Assembly (NCBI RefSeq): GCF_000337595.1
Contig: NZ_AOIL01000009.1
Location: 4,343 to 68,342, forward strand
Source: Natrialba taiwanensis DSM 12281
GTDB lineage: Archaea > Halobacteriota > Halobacteria > Halobacteriales > Natrialbaceae
DNA length: 64,000 bases
Reading direction: 5' to 3'
Position 1 is the stretch's first letter, and each line of letters opens with the position of its first letter. Shown one piece after another: positions 43,065-50,834 of the stretch. A program made the position numbers and the translations under genes. The notes under the pieces were generated by a model. The model saw nothing but the letters and a program-made list of their open reading frames with translations. It searched no databases and was not told the origin of the DNA.

Positions 43065-46031
43065 ATGGCTACGAACGACCGACCGGCCGACGAAGACCCA
43101 GCGATCGACAGCCGTGCGGAGTACAACTATCGAACCGAGACGGCGAACCGCCCGGACCTCACGGCAGCCCTCGAAACGCGCGTCGACGGTGAAGTCCGCT
43201 TCGACGAGTACTCGCGGGAGATGTACGCGACCGACGCCAGCGCGTACGAGGTCCTCCCCATCGGCGTCGTCTATCCGACCGGGACCGACGACGTGGCGAC
43301 GGTGATGAGCTACTGCGCCGAGCGCGGGATTCCGGTCCTTCCGCGGGGCGGCGGGACGAGTTTGGCCGGGCAGACGGTCAACGAGGCGGTCGTCCTCGAT
43401 TTCACGCGCGACATGAACGACGTGACGGGGGTGGACCCCGATTCGGGGCGGGCACGCGCCCAGCCGGGGGTCACGATCGGGGAGCTCAACCGGACGCTCG
43501 AGCCCCACGGGCTGAAGTTCGCGCCCGATCCGTCGACTGCCGACCGCAGCGCGCTCGGCGGGGCGATCGGGAACAACACGACCGGCGCACACTCCCTGAA
43601 GTACGGCAAGACGGACGCCTACGTCGAGGAGGCGGAAGTCGTACTATCCAACGGAACGGTGACGACTTTCGGCGAGAGTGCCGTCGACGATCTCCGCGCG
43701 AGCGCGGGCCCGGACGGCGAGTTGCTCGAGCGGATCCACGACGCGGTCATCAGGCTCATCGACGACGAAAGCGAGGCGATCGAAGCCGCCTACCCGACGC
43801 TGAAGCGAAACGTCTCGGGCTACAACCTCGACGGTTTGATCGACGACGCGGCGACCGGGACCGTCAACCTCGCGAGGCTACTGGTCGGGAGTGAGGGCAC
43901 GCTCGGCATCGTCACCGAGGCCGAGGTATCGCTCGAGCCGATCCCCAACACGAAGTCCGTCGCGGTGCTCTGTTACCGCAGTCTGCTCGACGCGATGGAC
44001 GACGTGGACGCGATCTTGGACCACGATCCGGCGGCCGTCGAGGTGATGGACGACGTGTTGCTCAACCTGGCCCGCGACACCGAAGAGTTCGCCGACATCG
44101 TCGATATCCTCCCGGAGGGGACGAACTCGTTCCTGCTCGTCGAGTTCTACGCCGCGGACGACGCCGACCGTAGGGAGACGGTCGAGCGGCTGCTCGACGA
44201 CCGAGCGGGTGAACTCGCGTTCGACGCGCTGACGGCCTACGACGAGCAGCGACAGCAGCGCCTCTGGAAGATGCGGAAGGCGTCGACGCCGATTTTGCTC
44301 TCCCGGACCGGCGACGAGAAACACATCGCGTTCATCGAGGACATCGCGATTCCGCCCGAGCACCTCTCCGAGTACATCGCCGACTTCCAGGCGGTTATGG
44401 AGGATCACGACACGTTCGGTAGCTTCTACGCCCACGCCGGTCCGGGCTGTATTCACATCCGTCCCCTGGTCAACACGAAGACCGCGGAGGGCGTCGAGAC
44501 GATGGAGTCGATCTCGGACGACGCGACCGATCTCGCGGTGAAATACGGCGGGAGCGTCTCCGGCGAGCACGGCGACGGCCGCGCGCGCACCCAGTGGAAT
44601 CGGAAACTCTACGGCGAGCACGTCTGGCAGCTCTTCCGCGACTTAAAGACCGCGTTCGACCCGGACTGGCTGCTCAATCCGGGCTCGGTCTGCGGCGACC
44701 ACGACATGACCGAGCACCTCCGGTTCGGCCCGGACAGCCGGTTCGAGGCCGGGTTCGATCCGGTGCTTAACTGGGACACCGAGAACGGGTTCCAGGGCAT
44801 GGTCGAACTCTGTCACGGCTGCGGCGGCTGTCGGGGTAGCCAGGCGGGAACCGGCGGCGTCATGTGTCCGACCTACCGGGCGACCCGGGAAGAGATTACG
44901 AGCACGCGGGGTCGAGCGAACATGCTCCGGCAGGCGATGACCGGGGACCTCCCGCCGGAAGAGGCGTTCAGCGACGAGTTCGTCACCGAGGTGATGGATC
45001 TTTGTGTCGGCTGTAAGGGCTGTTCGAAGGACTGTCCGAGCGAGGTCGATATGGCGAAGCTGAAAGCGGAGGTCGAACACGAGTACCACGAGCGCCACGG
45101 CGCGTCGGTGCGGGACAGGCTGTTCGCGAACATCGCCACCCTCTCGACGCTCGGCAGCGCCGCCGCGCCGCTGTCGAACTACGCGAGCAAGGTGCCCGGC
45201 GCGCGGACGGTGCTAGAGAAAACGATCGGGATCGCCCGCGAGCGGTCGCTGCCGACGTTCCACCGCGAGACGTTCGTCGACTGGTTCGAATCCCGCGAGT
45301 CGCGGGTCGATCCCGACGCCGCCGAGCGCAACGTCCTGCTGTTCCCGGACGTGTACACGACCTACAACGACCCCGAAATCGGGAAGGCAGCCGTTCGCGT
45401 GCTCGAGGCCGCCGGCGTTCGCGTCGAGCTTCCGGACGGCGTGACTTCGAGCGGCCGTCCGGCCTTCTCGAAGGGATTTCTGGACGACGCGCGCAAGCGG
45501 GCCGATCGGAACGTGAACGCGCTCGTTCCCAGGGTTCGGGACGGCTGGGACATCGTCGTGTGCGAGCCGAGCGACGCCGTCATGTTCCAGTCGGAGTATC
45601 GGGACCTCTTGACCGGGAACGACGTCGACGTGGTCGCCGAGAGCACCTACGGCGTCTGCGAGTACGTCGACGTCCATCGACTCGACGAGTCTCTCGAGTT
45701 CCGGGCTATCGGCGAGCAACTCACCTATCACGGCCACTGCCACCAGAAGGCGACCGGCAAGGACCACCACGCCGTCGGCGTGTTACGGCGGGCGGGATAC
45801 GGCGTCGATCCGCTCGACAGTAGCTGCTGCGGGATGGCCGGCTCGTTCGGCTACGAGGCCGAACACTACTCGATGAGCCGCGCCATCGGTCGACTGCTCT
45901 TCGACCAGATCGAGGCAGGCGACGGCGACAGCGTTGTCGCGCCGGGTGCTTCCTGTCGAACGCAGATCGGCGACGAGTACGACGACAAACCCGCCCACCC
46001 GGTAACGAAACTCGCCGACGCGATCGCCTGA
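43065..46031 (+). CDS. FAD/Fe-S 2-hydroxyacid dehydrogenase fusion (GlcD + GlcF type), first copy
   Basis: A 988-residue fusion of a GlcD-like flavoprotein with a GlcF/GlpC-like Fe-S and CCG-domain protein. It oxidises a 2-hydroxyacid such as glycolate or D-lactate and passes electrons to the quinone pool. The FAD-binding type 4 domain (about 25-260) has PRGGGTSLAGQTV and NNTTGAHSLKYGK; the cap domain ends with SGEHGDGRARTQWN. Two ferredoxin-like clusters follow (CHGCGGCRG and CVGCKGCSKDC), then CCG-type motifs HGHCHQKATGKDHH and DSSCCGMAGSFGYE. Start ATG 43065 precedes the conserved N-terminal region. A homologue of similar length lies at 50835. It feeds glyoxylate or pyruvate to malate synthase and related enzymes of this region. 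Confidence 0.9.
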   Translation: MATNDRPADEDPAIDSRAEYNYRTETANRPDLTAALETRVDGEVRFDEYSREMYATDASAYEVLPIGVVYPTGTDDVATVMSYCAERGIPVLPRGGGTSLAGQTVNEAVVLDFTRDMNDVTGVDPDSGRARAQPGVTIGELNRTLEPHGLKFAPDPSTADRSALGGAIGNNTTGAHSLKYGKTDAYVEEAEVVLSNGTVTTFGESAVDDLRASAGPDGELLERIHDAVIRLIDDESEAIEAAYPTLKRNVSGYNLDGLIDDAATGTVNLARLLVGSEGTLGIVTEAEVSLEPIPNTKSVAVLCYRSLLDAMDDVDAILDHDPAAVEVMDDVLLNLARDTEEFADIVDILPEGTNSFLLVEFYAADDADRRETVERLLDDRAGELAFDALTAYDEQRQQRLWKMRKASTPILLSRTGDEKHIAFIEDIAIPPEHLSEYIADFQAVMEDHDTFGSFYAHAGPGCIHIRPLVNTKTAEGVETMESISDDATDLAVKYGGSVSGEHGDGRARTQWNRKLYGEHVWQLFRDLKTAFDPDWLLNPGSVCGDHDMTEHLRFGPDSRFEAGFDPVLNWDTENGFQGMVELCHGCGGCRGSQAGTGGVMCPTYRATREEITSTRGRANMLRQAMTGDLPPEEAFSDEFVTEVMDLCVGCKGCSKDCPSEVDMAKLKAEVEHEYHERHGASVRDRLFANIATLSTLGSAAAPLSNYASKVPGARTVLEKTIGIARERSLPTFHRETFVDWFESRESRVDPDAAERNVLLFPDVYTTYNDPEIGKAAVRVLEAAGVRVELPDGVTSSGRPAFSKGFLDDARKRADRNVNALVPRVRDGWDIVVCEPSDAVMFQSEYRDLLTGNDVDVVAESTYGVCEYVDVHRLDESLEFRAIGEQLTYHGHCHQKATGKDHHAVGVLRRAGYGVDPLDSSCCGMAGSFGYEAEHYSMSRAIGRLLFDQIEAGDGDSVVAPGASCRTQIGDEYDDKPAHPVTKLADAIA

Positions 46032-46901
46032 TCCGGTTCTGGTTCTGGTCCCGGTTCACAACCGATCGGGATCCCGAACTGAAACGCTGCCGAACTCGCG
46101 ACGAACTCGTTCCGGAACGATCGTCGGTGGCGTCACTGCGGTCAGGGTGGAGCGGATGATACGCGAGGCAGCGACGGAACGACCCAACTCTTCTGCGTTT
46201 CGACCACTTCGACTCGAGTTCTGCATACGAGAACGTCCGAATATCCGGGATCGTATCGAGTTGCAACTGCACCGTCGCACAACCGCTCGATCGACCGGTT
46301 TCCGGCGGCCCACTGCCTGCTGCGAACCGAGTTCGGACGACGCCCGAACGTCTCGCGAACTCCCCGAGAATCACAGCCGGTCCCTCGCTGCGTGAACGGG
46401 AGCTCGGTCTCTGAACATTCTGATGCAGAGAACGTCCGATTCTTGGACAGTTTATATGGTTCGCGGAGCAGAACGATCATTCGTCCGACCCGTCGAACGG
46501 GTTTTACATCTGTATGCCCGTAAATAGGCGGCACACGAGCATCCTCGTGATTCAGCAGTCTCGTGCGGTGTGGTCCCAATCCATTCTGATATAGAGAACA
46601 GATGTACGACAGCGTTCTATCACCGCGGGTTACCAGCGCCATCTCATGTCGTTTCAGTCGTCTCTATCCCATCGTTTCGATCAGCCGAATTTGTTCGTGA
46701 GAATAAACACGGCGAACGCCGCTCGGCGTCGATGACGCCGATGGTGGGACGGTCACCCGCTTCCCTGATCGAACGATTCGACCGTGTGTCTCCGGACGAC
46801 GAATCCACGACCATGATCGCCCGGACGCCGGTCCGTTCGACGAACTCGCGACTCGTCTGCGAATCGACGCCGCTGCCTGGTGCGATATTCCATCCCATAG
46901 A
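46032..46901. other. long intergenic region with a repeated motif
   Basis: About 870 bases with no recognisable gene. A sequence of the form CATTCTGAT-2-AGAGAAC occurs at 46416-46433 and again at 46582-46599, and a TATA-like GTTTATATGG lies between them near 46450. On the minus strand, 46644-46900 translates to an acidic, protein-like segment (ending in EFVERTGVRAIMVVD-type residues), perhaps a gene fragment, but I cannot assign it. Confidence 0.4.
46416..46600 (+). repeat. pair of 18-base direct repeats with inner symmetry
   Basis: CATTCTGATGCAGAGAAC at 46416-46433 and CATTCTGATATAGAGAAC at 46582-46599 differ at two bases. Each has TTCT and AGAA arms around seven bases, a partial palindrome of regulator-site type. 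They flank a TATA-like box. Confidence 0.4.
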
Positions 46902-46911
46902 CTTATTATTT
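46902..46911 (+). promoter_or_regulatory. TATA-like box for the decarboxylating dehydrogenase gene
   Basis: CTTATTATTT, 21-30 bases before ATG 46932, fits leaderless initiation. Confidence 0.5.
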
Positions 46912-46931
46912 TCCGGACGATACCACGGTTC

Positions 46932-47987
46932 ATGGTACACGAAGTGGCGACTATCCCGGGGGACGGTATCGGACCGGAAGTCATCGATGCGGTACAACCG
47001 GTCTTCGACGACGTTTCGGAACGGTTCGAGTTCGACCTCGAACTGGTGCGGTACGATTGGGGCTCCGAACGATACCTCGAGAGCGGTTCGATGATGCCCG
47101 ACGGCGGACTCGACGACCTCGCGGGGTACGACGCAATTATGCTCGGCGCGATCGGCCACCCCGACGTGCCCGACCACGTGACGCTGAACAATCTGCTCCT
47201 TCCGATCCGGAAGGGGTTCGACCAGGCTATCTGTAAGCGGCCGGCGATCCTCTTCGACGGCGTCGAGAGCCCGCTCGAGGGATACGACGGCGGCGACATC
47301 GATTTCGTCGTGTACCGCGAGAACACCGAAGGGGAATACGCCGACATGGGCGGGCAGGAGCACCCCGGCCACGGCCACGAGGTCGCCGTCCAGAGCGCAG
47401 TGTTCACGCGAACCGGGACCGAGCGGATCGTACGAGCCGCGTTCGAGGCCGCGACCGAGCGCGAGGGACGAGTGACCAGCATCACGAAATCGAACGCGCA
47501 GGCCCACAGCATGGTATTCTGGGATCAGATCGTCGAGGACGTCTCGGCCGAGTACCCGGACGTGACGGTCGAGCGACTGCTCGTCGACGCCGCGAGCATG
47601 GACTTCATCCGTCGACCGGAAGCGTTCGACGTCGTCGTCGCGTCGAATCTCTTCGGCGACATCCTGACCGATATCGGGGCCATTATCACCGGGAGCATGG
47701 GGCTCGCCCCGTCAGCCAACATCAACGTCTCGGGAGAATACCCGTCGATGTTCGAGCCGGTCCACGGAAGCGCACCCGATATCGTCGGCGACGGCGTCGC
47801 GAACCCGGTTGCGACGATCCTCTCCGCAGCGATGCTGTTCGACCACCTCGGCGAAACCGAGGCCGGAGATGCGGTCTGGAGCGCCGTCACCGATCAGCTA
47901 GCGGATTCGGACGCGCCCCGGACGCCGGATCTGGGCGGGTCCGCAACGACGGCGCAGGTGGTCGCGGATCTTCGCACCCGACTCTAA
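46932..47987 (+). CDS. NAD-dependent decarboxylating dehydrogenase, tartrate/D-malate type
   Basis: A 351-residue member of the isocitrate/isopropylmalate dehydrogenase family. IPGDGIGPEV at the N-terminus, PIRKGFDQAICKRPAILFDG, ENTEGEY, and MFEPVHGSAPDIVGDGVANP near the C-terminus are the NAD and metal/substrate motifs. The IRKGFDQ segment and length are closest to tartrate dehydrogenase/D-malate dehydrogenase (TtuC/DmlA) rather than LeuB. It would oxidise and decarboxylate D-malate or tartrate to pyruvate or D-glycerate. Genes for a 2-hydroxyacid dehydrogenase and glycerate 2-kinase follow on the same strand, which supports a tartrate-to-glycerate route. A TATA-like box precedes it. Confidence 0.83.
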   Translation: MVHEVATIPGDGIGPEVIDAVQPVFDDVSERFEFDLELVRYDWGSERYLESGSMMPDGGLDDLAGYDAIMLGAIGHPDVPDHVTLNNLLLPIRKGFDQAICKRPAILFDGVESPLEGYDGGDIDFVVYRENTEGEYADMGGQEHPGHGHEVAVQSAVFTRTGTERIVRAAFEAATEREGRVTSITKSNAQAHSMVFWDQIVEDVSAEYPDVTVERLLVDAASMDFIRRPEAFDVVVASNLFGDILTDIGAIITGSMGLAPSANINVSGEYPSMFEPVHGSAPDIVGDGVANPVATILSAAMLFDHLGETEAGDAVWSAVTDQLADSDAPRTPDLGGSATTAQVVADLRTRL

Positions 47988-48062
47988 CGCTGGTTCCGAG
48001 ACGACGGCCGACTCACCTCATACGTCCGTAACATTCAATTCGATCCCCGGAGAGCAATAGGT

Positions 48063-49001
48063 ATGACCGAGCGCACGGAGCTCGACCAACTATACGTCCA
48101 CGAATCGGTCGAAAACGTCATTCCCCAAGACGCGTTCGTCGACGCGTTCGACGAGGTATCGATCCCCGCCGAACTCGTCGGCGACGGTCGCGAGTACGAC
48201 GCCTCCGACGCGATAGCGACGTACGCACCGCGGCCGGAGTTCCTGGACGCGGGGTGGGTCCACTGCATTCGCGCCGGCTACGACGAGTTCGATACCGACG
48301 CGTACGACGCAGCCGGCGTGGCGCTCACGAACAGCTCCGGCATTCACGGCTCGACGGTCGGCGAACTCGCGCTTACCTTCATGCTCTCGCTCGCTCGCTT
48401 AGGCCACCGCTACCGCGATCACCAGAACGAGCGAAGCTGGTGGGAGCCGCCGTACGATCGCCCGTTCACGATCGAGAACGAACGCGTCTGCGTCGTCGGC
48501 CTCGGGACCATCGGCGAAGCGATCGCGACTCGCTGTGACGCCCTCGGGATGGACATCGTCGGGGTTCGACGCTCCGACGAACCGGTCCCGGGCGTCTCCG
48601 AACTCTTCGACCCGGATCGCCTCCGCGATGCGATCGAGAACGCTCGCTTCGTCGTTCTCACGGTCCCGCACACGCCGGAGACCGAGGGATTGCTGAGCGA
48701 CGAGGAGTTCGCGGCGATGCGAGACGACGCCTTCGTTATCAACGTCGCTCGCGGTCCCGTCGTCGACGAGGAGTCGCTCATCGCGGCGATCAAGAACGAC
48801 CGGATCGCGGGTGCGGGACTCGACGTGTTCGAGACGGAACCACTCCCGGACGACTCGCCCCTCTGGGGCCTCGATGAAGTTATCATCTCGCCCCACAAGG
48901 GATCCGCGACGAATCGGTACCACCTCGATATCGCCGATCTCGTAGCGGAGAACGTACGGCGGTACCAATCGGGCGATATCCTGAAGAACCGCGTCGCCTG
49001 A
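48063..49001 (+). CDS. D-isomer-specific 2-hydroxyacid dehydrogenase
   Basis: A 312-residue NAD(P)-dependent enzyme interconverting 2-oxoacids and D-2-hydroxyacids, e.g. glyoxylate/glycolate or hydroxypyruvate/glycerate. The Rossmann motif is VVGLGTIGEAIA. The catalytic trio is visible as Arg in NVARGPVVDE, Glu in DVFETEPLP and His in IISPHKGS. N-terminal substrate domain about 1-95 and 285-312. Gene order (dehydrogenase, this enzyme, glycerate kinase) suggests the role of glyoxylate/hydroxypyruvate reductase in a glycerate pathway. Confidence 0.87.
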   Translation: MTERTELDQLYVHESVENVIPQDAFVDAFDEVSIPAELVGDGREYDASDAIATYAPRPEFLDAGWVHCIRAGYDEFDTDAYDAAGVALTNSSGIHGSTVGELALTFMLSLARLGHRYRDHQNERSWWEPPYDRPFTIENERVCVVGLGTIGEAIATRCDALGMDIVGVRRSDEPVPGVSELFDPDRLRDAIENARFVVLTVPHTPETEGLLSDEEFAAMRDDAFVINVARGPVVDEESLIAAIKNDRIAGAGLDVFETEPLPDDSPLWGLDEVIISPHKGSATNRYHLDIADLVAENVRRYQSGDILKNRVA

Positions 49002-49354
49002 CGGTGACGAGACCGAGTACGACCGACCCGTTCGAGATGATACCGGCGAGGTTTTCCACCTCGTGCAGGAGTAAACGTCGCCCCGTTCGTCTATGGCTCG
49101 ACACGCACGCGGGACGCCGGGAGGAGTTCGCCAGCGGGAGTCCCGTTGTGTGTTCGTCGATTTCATCGTCGAGTGGTCGATATTTTCCCCCATCATGGTG
49201 AGATAATAATGTAGCAGTCACCCTCTGGTGACATGCGTTCCTCTTTACTAACTTCACTACTAAAGATACTACCGAGGGTGCCGGTACGGACCGTGTATCG
49301 ACAGGGACCGGCGGCGGACCCGACGTGCGCTCTCAATCGAACTCGTCCCGATAA
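49002..49354. other. intergenic, nothing recognised
   Basis: About 350 bases before the glycerate kinase promoter. No gene or repeat I can support. Confidence 0.5.
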
Positions 49355-49362
49355 CCTATAAG
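49355..49362 (+). promoter_or_regulatory. TATA-like box for glycerate kinase
   Basis: CCTATAAG, 22-29 bases before ATG 49384, fits a leaderless start. Confidence 0.5.
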
Positions 49363-49383
49363 GGAGCCGATTCATACCAACGT

Positions 49384-50745
49384 ATGGTCACGATTGTGAA
49401 TCGGACCGCGTTCGAACGGACGCCGGCGCACGCACTTGCCCTCGACTGCCTCGTCGCCGGAATGGAGGCCGCACATCCGGAGGCGATCGTCGAGGAGACG
49501 GTGTCGGTCGGCGACGGGCTGCTCCGCATCGATGGCGAGTTCGACGACGAGTCGGCCGAGTACGATCTGGCGCAGTACGAGCGGGTTTTCGTCGTCGGCG
49601 GTGGTAACGCGGCCGGTCACTTCGCGCGGACATTAGAGGAGATCATCGGACCGTGGATAACCGAGGGGGTGGTCGTCACCGACGATCCGGCCGGCGCATC
49701 GGTCGTTTCGGAGTTGGACGGCGATCACCCGATTCCGAGCGAGCGCGGCGTCCACGGTGCCGAGCACGTCCTCGACACCGCCGAACGCGCCGGTGACGAT
49801 GATCTCGTCCTCGCCTGCGTTACCGGCGGCGGGAGCGCGCTGCTTCCGGCTCCGGTCGAGTCGCTCTCGCTCGCGGACCTGCAGACGGTGACGGAGTCGC
49901 TGCTCCGCTGTGGTGCCTCGATCGACGAAATCAACGCCGTTCGGAAACACTGCTCGGCGATCAAGGGCGGCAAACTCGCCCGTACCGCGTCACCGGCGAC
50001 AGTTGTGACTCTGGTCATGAGCGACGTCATCGGCGACGACCTCGGCGTGATCGCGAGCGGCCCGACCGCGCCCGATCCGACGACGTACGCGGACGCACTC
50101 GACGTGCTGGCTCGGTACGACCTGTCCGTCTCCGAGGCGGTAACGTCGTACCTGGCGGAGGGCGAGCGCGGAGTGCATCCGGAAACCGTCAAACCGACGG
50201 ATCCGCTGTTGGAAACGGTCAACTCGCACATCCTCGGGAGCGGCCGGACCGCAATTGACGCGGCTCGGTCGGTCGCCTCGGAGCGTGGGTACACGCCCCT
50301 CGTGCTCTCCGCTCGCGTGCGCGGAGAGGCCAGCGACGCGGCGATCACGCACGTCGCGATCGCCGAGGAGTGTCACGTCACTGGCGAACCGGTTTCCCCG
50401 CCCGCAGTACTCATCTCCGGCGGCGAAACGACGGTTACACTCGCGGACGACCACGGAAGCGGTGGCCCGAACCAAGAGTTCGTTCTGAGCGGGGCGGTGG
50501 AACTCGACGTGGACGATATTGTGGTCGCGAGCGTAGACACCGACGGGATCGACGGGGCGACCGAGGTCGCCGGCGCGATTGCGGCCCCGCCGGAGATTCC
50601 ACGCGACGAGGGCCGTGCCGCGCTGGCGCGCAACGACGCGCAGCCACTCCTGGCGGACGCCGATTCGATCGTCCGCACCGGACCGACCGGCACGAACGTC
50701 AACGATCTCCGCGTTCTCGTCGTCGGTGACGACTCGAGCGCGTGA
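49384..50745 (+). CDS. glycerate 2-kinase (DUF4147/MOFRL type)
   Basis: Phosphorylates D-glycerate to 2-phosphoglycerate, entering glycolysis or gluconeogenesis. The 453-residue protein has the N-terminal DUF4147 domain (about 10-270): FVVGGGNAAGHFARTLEEI, VTGGGSALLPAP and CSAIKGGKLARTASPATVV. The C-terminal MOFRL domain (about 320-445) has PPAVLISGGETTVTL, GSGGPNQEFVLSGA and a GTDGIDG-like ending in the segment VDTDGIDGATEVAG. The type is that of haloarchaeal and Thermotoga glycerate 2-kinases. It follows the tartrate/D-malate and 2-hydroxyacid dehydrogenase genes, completing a plausible glycerate route. Confidence 0.9.
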   Translation: MVTIVNRTAFERTPAHALALDCLVAGMEAAHPEAIVEETVSVGDGLLRIDGEFDDESAEYDLAQYERVFVVGGGNAAGHFARTLEEIIGPWITEGVVVTDDPAGASVVSELDGDHPIPSERGVHGAEHVLDTAERAGDDDLVLACVTGGGSALLPAPVESLSLADLQTVTESLLRCGASIDEINAVRKHCSAIKGGKLARTASPATVVTLVMSDVIGDDLGVIASGPTAPDPTTYADALDVLARYDLSVSEAVTSYLAEGERGVHPETVKPTDPLLETVNSHILGSGRTAIDAARSVASERGYTPLVLSARVRGEASDAAITHVAIAEECHVTGEPVSPPAVLISGGETTVTLADDHGSGGPNQEFVLSGAVELDVDDIVVASVDTDGIDGATEVAGAIAAPPEIPRDEGRAALARNDAQPLLADADSIVRTGPTGTNVNDLRVLVVGDDSSA

Positions 50746-50802
50746 TCGCAGCCGCCGCTGTCCCGCTTGTCCCATCTCGTGGGTGAGTTTGACAGACACA
50801 GA

Positions 50803-50812
50803 GTTTATCATT
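50803..50812 (+). promoter_or_regulatory. TATA-like box for the second FAD/Fe-S dehydrogenase
   Basis: GTTTATCATT, 23-32 bases before ATG 50835, supports initiation there over the upstream ATG at 50814. Confidence 0.5.
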
Positions 50813-50834
50813 ATTGATGCCGCAGTTACTCGTA

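Noticed and set aside
46644-46900. Minus-strand protein-like segment in the gap before the tartrate-type dehydrogenase
   Set aside because: Acidic and plausible, but without a start, family match or clear end; could be composition bias. Not listed as a gene.
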